Assembly: GCF_000690905.1 (NCBI RefSeq)
Contig: NZ_JMCL01000059.1
Span: forward strand, 124,001-188,000
Origin: Pseudomonas sp. Ant30-3
Lineage (GTDB): Bacteria; Pseudomonadota; Gammaproteobacteria; Pseudomonadales; Pseudomonadaceae
DNA length: 64,000 bases
Direction: 5' to 3'
A program made the translations under genes and the position numbers. The notes under the pieces are model-generated. The model did no database searches. It saw only the letters and a program-made list of their open reading frames with translations, and was not told where the DNA came from. This document shows, in pieces, positions 48,738-57,274 of this stretch (position 1 is its first letter; every line of letters begins with the position of its first letter).

Positions 48738-49943
48738 ATGATGATTCCCTCCCCCTGGCGCGCCGATTTTCCAGCTATCGCCGCGCTGCAACGGCAAGAC
48801 CAGACCTATCTGGACAACGCCGCCACCACGCAAAAACCGCAAGCCCTGATAGATGCGCTCACGCACTACTACGCCAATGGCGCAGCCAACGTGCACCGGG
48901 CGCAGCACTTGCCCGGCGCCCATGCGACTCAAGCGTTCGAGAACAGCCGGAGCAAAGTCGCACAATGGTTGAATGCAGGCGAAAGCGGGCAGATCATCTT
49001 TACCCACGGCGCGACCTCTGCACTGAATCTCCTCGCCTATGGCCTGGAGCATTTATTCAATCCGGGCGATGAAATCGCCATCAGCGCCCTGGAGCATCAC
49101 GCCAACCTGCTGCCATGGCAGCAACTGGCCCACCGTCGCGACGTGAAACTGGTGATTCTGCCGCTGGATCCCGACGGCTTGATCGACCTTGATGCTGCCG
49201 CAGCGTTGATCGGGCCGTGCACCCGTTTACTGGCGGTCAGTCAGCTGTCCAACGTGCTCGGCGCGTGGCAACCTCTGCCGGCACTGCTGGCGATGGCCAA
49301 AGCCCATGACGCACTGAGCGTGGTTGATGGCGCGCAAGGAGTGGTCCACGGGCGGCACGACGTGCAGGCGCTGGGGTGCGACTTCTATGTGTTTTCCAGT
49401 CACAAGCTGTACGGGCCGGATGGGCTGGGCGTGGTGTTCGCACGCAATGATGCGCTGCCTCAAGTGCGCCATTGGCAGTTCGGCGGCGAAATGGTGCTGG
49501 ACGCGGATTATCACAGCGCTCGCTTCCGTCCGGCACCGCTGGGATTCGAGGCCGGCACGCCGCCTATCGCCAGTGTGATCGGGCTTGGCGCGACGCTGGA
49601 TTATCTGGCGGGACTGGATCAGGACGCCGTGTCCGCCCATGAAGCGGCGTTGCACGACTATTTGCTGAAAGGCCTGGAAGCGCGCAACGGTATTCGACTC
49701 CTTGGCAAACCGCGCCTGGCGTTGGCCAGTTTTGTCGTCGAGGGTGTGCATAACTCCGATCTTGCACACTTGCTGACCGAACAAGGCATCGCCGTGCGTG
49801 CCGGTCATCACTGCGCCATGCCATTACTGAAAAGCTTCGAACTGGCGGGAGCGATTCGGGTGTCGCTGGCGTTGTACAACGATTCGCAAGACCTCGAACG
49901 ATTTTTTGAAGCGCTGGATCAGGCCCTGGAGCTGTTGCGATGA
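48738..49943 (+). CDS. csdA: CsdA-type cysteine desulfurase
   Basis: A PLP enzyme that takes sulfur from cysteine as a persulfide. The 401-residue class V aminotransferase fold protein has the N-terminal motif TYLDNAATTQKPQALIDA, the PLP lysine at about residue 223 in FSSHKLYGPDGLGVV and the active-site Cys at about 359 in VRAGHHCAMPLL, the SufS/CsdA (group II) context. The adjacent csdE, overlapping by 4 bp, accepts the sulfur. Two adjacent ATG codons start the frame. Confidence 0.95.
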   Translation: MMIPSPWRADFPAIAALQRQDQTYLDNAATTQKPQALIDALTHYYANGAANVHRAQHLPGAHATQAFENSRSKVAQWLNAGESGQIIFTHGATSALNLLAYGLEHLFNPGDEIAISALEHHANLLPWQQLAHRRDVKLVILPLDPDGLIDLDAAAALIGPCTRLLAVSQLSNVLGAWQPLPALLAMAKAHDALSVVDGAQGVVHGRHDVQALGCDFYVFSSHKLYGPDGLGVVFARNDALPQVRHWQFGGEMVLDADYHSARFRPAPLGFEAGTPPIASVIGLGATLDYLAGLDQDAVSAHEAALHDYLLKGLEARNGIRLLGKPRLALASFVVEGVHNSDLAHLLTEQGIAVRAGHHCAMPLLKSFELAGAIRVSLALYNDSQDLERFFEALDQALELLR

Positions 49944-50344
49944 GTTTGCCTGCCGAGGCGGTTGCGGCACTGGATGTATTTCAGAATGCGGCGGGTTGGG
50001 AACAACGCGCGCGCCTGCTGATGCAGTGGGGGGATCGGCTGTCAGCGTTAAGCGACGCCGACAAGGTTGAAGCCAATCGCGTGCATGGCTGTGAAAGTCA
50101 GGTGTGGTTGGTCGGATCGTTGGTGGACGGTCATTGGCAATTCACCGCGGACAGCGACGCACGGTTGATACGCGGATTGGTGGCGTTGCTGCTGGCGCGG
50201 GTCAACGGGTTGTCGGCGAGTGAGTTGCGGACGGTGGATTTGCCGGAGTGGTTTGCGCAACTCGGCTTGTCGCGACAACTGTCACCTTCGCGCAGTAATG
50301 GCCTCAACGCGGTGCTTCAGCGGATGAATGAGTTGGCTGGTTAA
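49940..50344 (+). CDS. csdE: CsdE, SufE-family sulfur acceptor
   Basis: Accepts persulfide sulfur from CsdA. The 134-residue protein has the acceptor Cys51 in NRVHGCESQVWLVG and the family region LIRGLVALLLARVNGLSASEL, and ends with LSPSRSNGLNAVLQRM. It overlaps the csdA stop by 4 bp. In E. coli, CsdA-CsdE and TcdA (CsdL) act together, and all three are neighbours here. Confidence 0.95.
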   Translation: MSLPAEAVAALDVFQNAAGWEQRARLLMQWGDRLSALSDADKVEANRVHGCESQVWLVGSLVDGHWQFTADSDARLIRGLVALLLARVNGLSASELRTVDLPEWFAQLGLSRQLSPSRSNGLNAVLQRMNELAG

Positions 50345-50432
50345 TCGCTTTCGCGAGCAGGCTCGCTCCCACAGTTGATCGGTCCGCGGAGAGAACCCGG
50401 CCCAATGTGGGAGTGAGCCTGCTCGCGATGGC
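50344..50432. repeat. REPIN, outward-facing pair
   Basis: A reversed REP (TCGCGAGCAGGCTCGCTCCC) and a forward REP (TGTGGGAGTGAGCCTGCTCG) flank about 35 bp between convergent csdE and tcdA. The geometry is like the REPIN at 14201. Confidence 0.85.
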
Positions 50433-50449
50433 GTCTGCTGCCACTACCC

Positions 50450-51262
50450 TTAGATCATCGGTTTGACCCGATCTGCCGGCCGCCGCACGCCTGCCACAAT
50501 CTTATCCACAGCCTTGGTCGCCGCGACCATGCCGAAGGTCGCCGTCACCATCATCACCGCGCCAAACCCGCCGGCGCAGTCAAGCTTCACACCATCACCG
50601 ACAAAACTCTTCTGCAAACAAATGCTGCCATCCGGTTTCGGGTAGCGCAGTTGTTCGGTGGAAAAAACGCAGGGCACACTGTAGTGGCGAGTCACGGTGC
50701 GAGAGAAGTTGTAATCGCGGCGCAAGGTCGAGCGCACTTTCGAGGCCAGCGGATCGTTGAACGTTCGGTTCAGATCGCAGACCTGGATCAGTGTCGGGTC
50801 GATCTGGCCGCCCGCGCCGCCGGTGGTGATGATCTGAATCTTGCGGCGTTTGCACCAGGCGATCAGCGCGGCCTTGGCATTGACGCTGTCGATGCAGTCA
50901 ATCACGCAATCAATGTTCGTCGTGATGTACTCGGCCATGGTCTCGCGCGTGACGAAATCCGCCACCGCGTGCACCGTGCAGTCTGGATTGATGCCGCGCA
51001 AGCGCTCGGCCATGACTTCGACCTTGGGTTTGCCGACGGTGCTGTCCAACGCGTGCAACTGACGGTTGGCGTTACTGACGCAGACATCGTCCAGATCGAA
51101 TAGCGAAATTTCGCCCACACCACACCGTGCGATGGCTTCCGCCGCCCAGGAACCAACGCCGCCGACACCGACGATCGCCACGTGCGCGGCGCGCAAGCGT
51201 TCTAGACCTTCGATGCCGTACAACCGGGCGATGCCTGCAAACCGCGGATCTTCTGTGCTCAT
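50450..51262 (-). CDS. tcdA: TcdA, tRNA threonylcarbamoyladenosine dehydratase
   Basis: An E1-like enzyme that cyclises t6A37 of tRNAs to ct6A using ATP. The 270-residue protein has the nucleotide motif VAIVGVGGVGSWAAEAIARCG, ISLFDLDDVCVSNANRQLHA and the ThiF-like IDCVIDCIDSVNAKAALI. The start at 51262 (MSTEDPRFAGIARLYG) is chosen because AGG is eight bases upstream; an ATG two codons earlier is too close to it. It faces csdA-csdE, its sulfur-transfer partners. Confidence 0.95.
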   Translation of the reverse strand: MSTEDPRFAGIARLYGIEGLERLRAAHVAIVGVGGVGSWAAEAIARCGVGEISLFDLDDVCVSNANRQLHALDSTVGKPKVEVMAERLRGINPDCTVHAVADFVTRETMAEYITTNIDCVIDCIDSVNAKAALIAWCKRRKIQIITTGGAGGQIDPTLIQVCDLNRTFNDPLASKVRSTLRRDYNFSRTVTRHYSVPCVFSTEQLRYPKPDGSICLQKSFVGDGVKLDCAGGFGAVMMVTATFGMVAATKAVDKIVAGVRRPADRVKPMI

Positions 51263-51385
51263 GACCATTACCTAAAAAACCGGCGCGCATTATAGGGCCG
51301 TCAGCGGCCAAGAGCATCTTTGGTCTATGAACGGCTTTATTCAGGCAAGACAGAACCAAGAATTGTCCTACAAGGTCCAAGCTAA

Positions 51386-51402
51386 GAACTTACGGTAAGT
51401 TC
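51386..51402. promoter_or_regulatory. perfect 17-bp palindrome upstream of ndvB
   Basis: GAACTTAC-G-GTAAGTTC has perfect 8-bp arms around one base. It is 137 bp before the ndvB start and about 124 bp before tcdA. A small GC hairpin with TTTT (51406-51424) follows. A dimeric regulator operator is the simplest reading; no promoter hexamers are obvious next to it. Confidence 0.4.
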
Positions 51403-51538
51403 GAGTGCCCAATGTCGGGCTTTTCCCTGTCCGCTGTACGGTCAGTGAACGCCCAGTGTAGGATGCGCGCCCCATGCCCCTAGGCAGTCAGCCGCCGACC
51501 GTTCCTTCGTTCAGCAGCCCCTGGAACCCGAAAAAGTT

Positions 51539-54130
51539 ATGTCATCGCGTAAATTTGGACTCAACCTGGTCGTGGTGCTCGCCATCGCTGCCTTGTTTAC
51601 CGGCTTCTGGGCGCTGATCAATCGCCCGGTCACCGCCCCCAATTGGCCTGAACAAATCTCCGGCTTTTCCTATTCGCCTTTTCAGCAAGGCCAATACCCG
51701 CAAAAAGATCAGTACCCGAGTGACGATGAAATGCGTCGCGACCTGGAGATCATGAGCAAGCTCACGGACAACATCCGGACTTACTCGGTCGACGGCCCGT
51801 TGGGCAACATCCCCAAACTGGCTGAAGAATTCGGTCTGCGGGTAACACTGGGCATCTGGATCAGCCCGGACGAGGAGCGCAACGAACGGGAAATCCTCAA
51901 AGCCATCGAAATTGCCAACAGCTCACGTAGTGTGGTTCGCGTGGTTGTAGGCAACGAGGCGATTTTCCGTAAGGAAATTACCGCTGCCGAGCTCAGCATC
52001 ATTCTCGACCGCGTTCGCGCCGCCGTGAAAGTGCCGGTGACCACGTCCGAGCAGTGGCACATCTGGGAAGAGAACCCGAGCCTGGCCAAGCACGTTGACC
52101 TGATCGCTGCCCACGTGCTGCCTTACTGGGAACACGTGCCCATGGAGCAATCGGGCCAATTCGTCCTCGATCGCGCTCGCGATCTGAAGAAAATGTTCCC
52201 GAAAAAGCCCCTGCTGCTGTCGGAGGTCGGCTGGCCGAGCAACGGTCGCATGCGCGGTGGTGCGGATGCGTCGCCTGCCGATCAGGCGATCTACCTGCGC
52301 ACGCTGGTCAACAAGCTCAATCGCCAAGGCTTCAACTACTTCGTGATCGAAGCGTTTGACCAGCCGTGGAAGGCCAGCGATGAAGGTTCGGTGGGCGCTT
52401 ATTGGGGCGTGTTCAACGCTGCACGCCAGCAGAAATTCAATTTCGAAGGGCCAGTCGTGGCCATTCCGCAATGGCGCGTACTGGCGGTCGGTTCTGTGGT
52501 GCTGGCGCTGCTGTCGCTGACCCTGCTGATGATCGACGGCTCTGCCCTGCGTCAACGTGGCCGCACCTTCCTGACCTTTATCGCGTTTCTTTGCGGTTCG
52601 GTCCTGGTGTGGATCGGTTATGACTACAGCCTGCAATACAGCACCTGGTTCAGCCTGACTGTAGGAATACTGCTGGCCCTTGGTGCACTCGGGGTATTTA
52701 TCGTCCTGCTGACCGAGGCACATGAACTGGCCGAAGCGGTCTGGACCCACAAGCGGCGTCGGGAATTCCTGCCCGTGGAGGGCGATTCAGACTACAGGCC
52801 AAAAGTATCGATTCACGTGCCTTGTTACAACGAGCCGCCGGAGATGGTTAAACAGACTCTCAACGCGCTGGCCAAGCTCGACTATCCGGACTTCGAAGTC
52901 CTGATCATCGACAACAACACCAAGGACCCGGCTGTCTGGGAACCGGTGCGCGATTATTGCGAAACCCTCGGCCCGCGCTTCAAGTTTTTCCACGTCGCAC
53001 CGCTGGCAGGTTTCAAGGGTGGCGCGTTGAATTACCTGATTCCGCACACCGCCAAGGATGCCGAAGTCATTGCCGTGATCGACTCGGACTACTGCGTCGA
53101 CCCAAACTGGCTGAAACACATGGTGCCGCACTTCGCCGATCCGAAAATCGCCGTGGTGCAGTCGCCGCAGGATTATCGCGACCAGAACGAAAGCACCTTC
53201 AAAAAGCTCTGCTATGCGGAATACAAAGGCTTCTTCCACATCGGCATGGTTACCCGCAACGACCGCGACGCAATCATCCAGCACGGCACCATGACGATGA
53301 CCCGTCGCTCGGTGCTTGAGGAACTCGGCTGGGCTGACTGGTGCATCTGTGAAGATGCCGAACTGGGTTTGCGTGTGTTCGAGAAAGGTTTGTCGGCGGC
53401 GTACTACCACACCAGCTATGGCAAAGGCCTGATGCCGGATACGTTTATCGACTTCAAGAAACAGCGATTCCGCTGGGCCTATGGGGCGATTCAGATCATC
53501 AAGCGTCACACCGCGAGCCTGTTGCGCGGCAAGGGTTCGGAGCTCACCCGTGGCCAGCGCTATCACTTCCTCGCGGGCTGGTTGCCGTGGGTCGCCGATG
53601 GCATGAACATCTTCTTTACCGTCGGCGCACTGTTGTGGTCGGCGGCGATGATCATCGTGCCGCAGCGGGTCGATCCGCCGTTGCTGATCTTCGCAATCCC
53701 GCCGCTGGCGCTGTTCGTGTTCAAGGTCGGCAAGATCATCTTCCTGTACCGTCGCGCGGTGGGCGTCAATCTGAAAGATGCTTTCTGCGCCGCACTCGCC
53801 GGTCTGGCGTTGTCGCACACCATCGCCAAAGCGGTGCTGTACGGTTTCTTCACCACGAGCATTCCGTTTTTCCGCACACCGAAGAACGCCGATAACCACG
53901 GTTTCTGGGTGGCGATCTCGGAGGCCCGCGAGGAAGTGTTCATCATGCTGCTGCTGTGGGGCGCGGCGCTGGGGATTTATCTGGTGAACGGCATGCCAAG
54001 CAATGACATGCGCTTCTGGGTCATTATGTTGCTGGTGCAGTCGCTGCCGTATCTGGCGGCGCTGATCATGGCGTTCCTGTCTTCGCTGCCGAAACCGGCA
54101 CTCGAAGCGCAGACGGCACCGGCAGTCTAA
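51539..54130 (+). CDS. ndvB: bifunctional GH17-GT2 beta-1,3-glucan synthase, NdvB type
   Basis: An 863-residue membrane enzyme like P. aeruginosa NdvB, which makes cyclic beta-(1,3)-glucans of biofilms. After one N-terminal membrane segment (residues 9-27) there is a periplasmic GH17 domain (about 40-310) with both catalytic Glu residues in GNEAIF (about 139) and LLLSEVGWPSNG (about 229). Membrane helices at about 325-410 follow, then a GT2 domain with IDSDYC near 515, the acceptor region CEDAELG and QRFRW near 641, and four to five C-terminal helices. The GH17 part may trim or transfer the glucan. The gene stands alone with its own terminator. Confidence 0.85.
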   Translation: MSSRKFGLNLVVVLAIAALFTGFWALINRPVTAPNWPEQISGFSYSPFQQGQYPQKDQYPSDDEMRRDLEIMSKLTDNIRTYSVDGPLGNIPKLAEEFGLRVTLGIWISPDEERNEREILKAIEIANSSRSVVRVVVGNEAIFRKEITAAELSIILDRVRAAVKVPVTTSEQWHIWEENPSLAKHVDLIAAHVLPYWEHVPMEQSGQFVLDRARDLKKMFPKKPLLLSEVGWPSNGRMRGGADASPADQAIYLRTLVNKLNRQGFNYFVIEAFDQPWKASDEGSVGAYWGVFNAARQQKFNFEGPVVAIPQWRVLAVGSVVLALLSLTLLMIDGSALRQRGRTFLTFIAFLCGSVLVWIGYDYSLQYSTWFSLTVGILLALGALGVFIVLLTEAHELAEAVWTHKRRREFLPVEGDSDYRPKVSIHVPCYNEPPEMVKQTLNALAKLDYPDFEVLIIDNNTKDPAVWEPVRDYCETLGPRFKFFHVAPLAGFKGGALNYLIPHTAKDAEVIAVIDSDYCVDPNWLKHMVPHFADPKIAVVQSPQDYRDQNESTFKKLCYAEYKGFFHIGMVTRNDRDAIIQHGTMTMTRRSVLEELGWADWCICEDAELGLRVFEKGLSAAYYHTSYGKGLMPDTFIDFKKQRFRWAYGAIQIIKRHTASLLRGKGSELTRGQRYHFLAGWLPWVADGMNIFFTVGALLWSAAMIIVPQRVDPPLLIFAIPPLALFVFKVGKIIFLYRRAVGVNLKDAFCAALAGLALSHTIAKAVLYGFFTTSIPFFRTPKNADNHGFWVAISEAREEVFIMLLLWGAALGIYLVNGMPSNDMRFWVIMLLVQSLPYLAALIMAFLSSLPKPALEAQTAPAV

Positions 54131-54147
54131 ATCTGTACAGATGCACT

Positions 54148-54173
54148 AAACGGCGGCCAATGGTCGCCGTTTT
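54148..54173 (+). terminator. ndvB terminator
   Basis: The stem AAACGGCG / CGCCGTTT with a 9-base loop and TTTT lies 18 bp after the stop. Confidence 0.8.
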
Positions 54174-54220
54174 GCTTTAAGATAACCGCCATTTTGCAGG
54201 GCTTGGCGTGATATCCATCC

Positions 54221-54310
54221 CTGTGGGGGCGAGCCTGCTCGCGATGGCAATGTAACAATCCCGGTTTATGTTGACTGCCTCACCGCCATGGCCAGCAGGC
54301 TGGCTCCCAC
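54221..54310. repeat. REPIN, inward-facing pair
   Basis: Arms CTGTGGGGGCGAGCCTGCTC and a diverged reverse copy (GCCAGCAGGCTGGCTCCCAC) lie between ndvB and dapE. The two arms have different cores. Confidence 0.8.
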
Positions 54311-54350
54311 AATTAGTCCGCGCCCACATTCATGATTTCCGGAGTTTTCC

Positions 54351-55502
54351 ATGACGGCCCACGCCGACCTTTCGCCGACCCTTCAACTCGCCATCGACCT
54401 GATCCGCCGTCCCTCCGTGACGCCGGTCGACGCCGATTGCCAGAAGCAGATGATGCAGCGCCTGGGCGATGCCGGTTTTCAGCTCGAGCCGATGCGCATC
54501 GAAGATGTGGATAACTTCTGGGCGACCCACGGCAAACATGACGGTCCGGTGCTGTGCTTCGCCGGTCACACCGATGTGGTCCCGACCGGTCCCGTTACGG
54601 CCTGGCAAATCGACCCGTTCAACGCAGTCATCGACGAACACGGCATGCTCTGCGGCCGTGGCGCCGCGGACATGAAAGGCAGTCTCGCGTCGATGACCGT
54701 GGCCGCCGAACGCTTCGTCACCGACTACCCGGACCACAAGGGCAAGGTCGCTTTCCTGATCACCAGCGACGAAGAAGGCCCGGCGCACCACGGCACCAAA
54801 GCGGTGATCGAACGTCTCGCTGCGCGCAAGGAACGTCTGGACTGGTGCATCGTCGGCGAGCCGTCGAGCACCACCCTGGTGGGCGATGTGGTCAAGAACG
54901 GCCGTCGCGGATCGCTCGGGGCCAAACTGACCGTGCGCGGTATCCAGGGCCATGTGGCCTACCCGCACCTGGCGAAAAACCCGATCCACCTTGCCGCCCC
55001 GGCGCTGGCCGAACTCGCCGCCGAACACTGGGACCACGGCAACGATTTCTTCCCGCCGACCAGTTTCCAGATCTCCAACGTCAATTCCGGCACCGGCGCA
55101 ACCAACGTGATCCCGGGTGATCTGGTGGCGGTGTTCAACTTCCGTTTCTCCACTGAATCCACGGTGGAAGGTCTGCAGAAACGCGTCGCCGACATCCTCG
55201 ATAAACATGGTTTGGACTGGCACATCGACTGGGCGCTGTCCGGGCTGCCGTTTCTGACCGAGCCGGGCGCCTTGCTGGACGCCGTGGCGTCGAGCATCAA
55301 GGACATCACCGGGCGGGAAACCAAAGCATCCACCAGCGGCGGCACGTCTGACGGACGCTTCATCGCGACCATGGGCACGCAAGTGGTCGAACTGGGCCCG
55401 GTCAACGCGACGATCCATCAGGTCAACGAACGCGTCCTCGCTGCAGACCTCGATGTGCTGACCGAAATCTACTACCAGACCCTGATCAAGTTGCTCGCCT
55501 GA
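54351..55502 (+). CDS. dapE: DapE, succinyl-diaminopimelate desuccinylase
   Basis: A di-zinc M20 hydrolase that removes succinate to give LL-diaminopimelate. The 383-residue protein has the zinc ligands and catalytic residues in [11 protein letters not shown] (His, Asp), [12 protein letters not shown] (Asp), [12 protein letters not shown] (Glu pair), IVGEPSS, and the C-terminal His in [11 protein letters not shown]. The dimerisation domain is inserted between residues about 180 and 295. Its stop overlaps the rlmA start by one base (TGATG). Confidence 0.97.
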   Translation: MTAHADLSPTLQLAIDLIRRPSVTPVDADCQKQMMQRLGDAGFQLEPMRIEDVDNFWATHGKHDGPVLCFAGHTDVVPTGPVTAWQIDPFNAVIDEHGMLCGRGAADMKGSLASMTVAAERFVTDYPDHKGKVAFLITSDEEGPAHHGTKAVIERLAARKERLDWCIVGEPSSTTLVGDVVKNGRRGSLGAKLTVRGIQGHVAYPHLAKNPIHLAAPALAELAAEHWDHGNDFFPPTSFQISNVNSGTGATNVIPGDLVAVFNFRFSTESTVEGLQKRVADILDKHGLDWHIDWALSGLPFLTEPGALLDAVASSIKDITGRETKASTSGGTSDGRFIATMGTQVVELGPVNATIHQVNERVLAADLDVLTEIYYQTLIKLLA

Positions 55503-56311
55503 TGCTCGCTTGCCCGATCTGCAGTGAACCGCTGAATGCGGTCGACAATGGCGTGGCCTGCCCCGCCGGGCATCGTTTCGACCGCGCGCGTCAGGGTTAT
55601 CTGAACCTGCTGCCGGTGCAGCACAAAAACAGCCGCGACCCTGGGGATAACCTGGCGATGGTCGAAGCCCGCCGTGACTTTCTGAACGCCGGGCATTACG
55701 CACCGGTGGCCAAACGTCTCGCCGAACTGGCGGCCGGATACGCACCGCAACGCTGGCTCGACATCGGTTGTGGCGAGGGTTATTACACGGCGCAAATCGC
55801 CCAAGCCTTGCCAACTGCCGATGGCTACGCGCTGGACATCTCGCGGGAAGCGGTCAAACGCGCCTGCAAACGTGATCCGCAGCTGACCTGGTTGATCGCC
55901 AGCATGGCGCGCGTGCCATTGGCGTCCGGCAGTTGCCAGTTTCTCGCCAGCGTCTTCAGCCCTCTGGACTGGGAAGAAGCCAAACGTCTGCTCAGCCCCG
56001 GTGGCGGCCTGATGAAAGTCGGTCCCACCAGCGGCCATTTGATGGAACTGCGCGAACGTCTTTACGACGAAGTGCGTGAGTACACGGATGACAAGCATTT
56101 GGCGCTGGTGCCCGAAGGCATGGCGTTGCAACACAGCGAGACGCTTGAATTCAAACTGACGCTGGCAAGCGGCCAGGATCGCGCCAACCTGCTGGCGATG
56201 ACGCCTCACGGCTGGCGCGCCAGTGCTGAACGACGGGCGGCGGTGATCGAGCAGGCGGAGCCGTTCGAGGTCACCGTGTCGATGCGTTACGATTACTTCG
56301 TACTTCAATAA
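55502..56311 (+). CDS. rlmA: RlmA, 23S rRNA (guanine-N1)-methyltransferase
   Basis: Methylates G745 of 23S rRNA at N1. The 269-residue protein has an N-terminal zinc finger (CPIC at 4-7, then CPAGH at 21-25), the linker RQGYLNLLPVQHKNSRDPGDN and a SAM domain with WLDIGCGEGYYTAQIA near residue 80. The finger and the linker motif distinguish it from other methyltransferases. It is translationally coupled to dapE. Confidence 0.94.
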   Translation: MLACPICSEPLNAVDNGVACPAGHRFDRARQGYLNLLPVQHKNSRDPGDNLAMVEARRDFLNAGHYAPVAKRLAELAAGYAPQRWLDIGCGEGYYTAQIAQALPTADGYALDISREAVKRACKRDPQLTWLIASMARVPLASGSCQFLASVFSPLDWEEAKRLLSPGGGLMKVGPTSGHLMELRERLYDEVREYTDDKHLALVPEGMALQHSETLEFKLTLASGQDRANLLAMTPHGWRASAERRAAVIEQAEPFEVTVSMRYDYFVLQ

Positions 56312-56385
56312 TTTTGGCGTTGAGCGACAGCTTGAAGCCGGCTAAATCCGCGAATGGATTTTTCAGACCCGCAGTGAGGACATCC

Positions 56386-56763
56386 ATGCGCCAACCCGAT
56401 ATCGAGATTTACCTGAAAGACGCCGACGCCGACTACAAGGCCGTCGCAGCCTGGCTCAGCACCGCGTTGGGCCCTTGCACTGACTGGGTGCAGAAAGGCC
56501 AAACGTACAAATGCAAGGCGGGTAGCGTGCCGGTGACCTGGCTGCCCAAGGCTGTAGGAAAATGGAACAGCCTGTACCTGGAAAGCGACCAGACACCGTG
56601 GGAAGACGACATTGCCTGCGCCCGCGCCGCGTTTGCCGCACTGAATGTCGAAGTGCGTTGCGCGCCGGGGAGTTGGGTCGAGGAAGAAGGTGAAGAAACA
56701 GCCGATCGCTGGATGCGGATCAGTGCTGATGGAGAAGAAGAGATCACCTGGAAAACTGCATAA
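56386..56763 (+). CDS. conserved-looking protein of unknown function, 125 residues
   Basis: I do not recognise this protein. It starts MRQPDIEIYLKDADADYKAV with GTGAGGA before the ATG, and has no signal peptide or membrane segment. It is acidic, rich in Trp (seven, for example TWLPKAVGKWNSLYL) with three Cys, and reads as an alpha/beta globular cytoplasmic protein. Codon use is like the neighbours, so it belongs to the core genome. It lies 74 bp after rlmA and could be cotranscribed with dapE-rlmA. A REPIN follows. An open frame extends upstream, but its first part has no ribosome binding site. Confidence 0.8.
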   Translation: MRQPDIEIYLKDADADYKAVAAWLSTALGPCTDWVQKGQTYKCKAGSVPVTWLPKAVGKWNSLYLESDQTPWEDDIACARAAFAALNVEVRCAPGSWVEEEGEETADRWMRISADGEEEITWKTA

Positions 56764-56781
56764 AGGCTGTACCCCGATCAA

Positions 56782-56873
56782 CTGTAGGAGTGAGCCTGCT
56801 CGCGATAGCGCCCTTTCAGTCAACATCAATGTTGAATGCCGGTCAGTCATCGCGAGCAGGCTCGCTCCTACAG
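56782..56873. repeat. REPIN, inward-facing pair
   Basis: Arms CTGTAGGAGTGAGCCTGCTC and GAGCAGGCTCGCTCCTACAG lie about 50 bp apart between the unknown gene and the convergent cold-shock gene. The arms differ at one base of the core. Confidence 0.88.
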
Positions 56874-56899
56874 GTGTTATGGGTGATCTGAGGAGTGAG

Positions 56900-57109
56900 T
56901 TACAAACCCACAACATCCTCAGCCTGCAACCCCTTCTCCCCCGTCACCACGGCGTACTCCACCTGCTGACCCTCAGCCAGCGAGCGATGTCCTTCACCGC
57001 GGATCGCGCGGTAATGCACAAACACGTCCACTCCGTCATCACGCTGAATGAAGCCATAGCCCTTGGCATCGTTGAACCACTTCACATTGCCGGTTACGCG
57101 CGTAGCCAT
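56900..57109 (-). CDS. cold-shock domain protein
   Basis: A 69-residue single cold-shock domain that binds single-stranded RNA or DNA. RNP1 is KGYGFI and RNP2 is VFVHY, after the start ATRVTGNVKWFNDA; the end EKGLQAEDVVGL is typical of the family. Which Csp paralogue it is cannot be decided from sequence alone. It faces the unknown gene and is divergent from plsB with 165 bp between, which must hold its promoter and 5' leader. Confidence 0.93.
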   Translation of the reverse strand: MATRVTGNVKWFNDAKGYGFIQRDDGVDVFVHYRAIRGEGHRSLAEGQQVEYAVVTGEKGLQAEDVVGL

Positions 57110-57274
57110 AAGTTGCTGCCCCTTGTTTTTATTGTTGAGCGGGCGAGTATAGGTCAGCCGTGTAATCTCTCAACTCAACTTTACTTAGCCGCTTTTTTGC
57201 CGATTTTCGGCTAATACGGCACACTGTCGCACCCCGAGCAAACGCTCGGTTTTATTCACTCACGCAGAAGCCGT

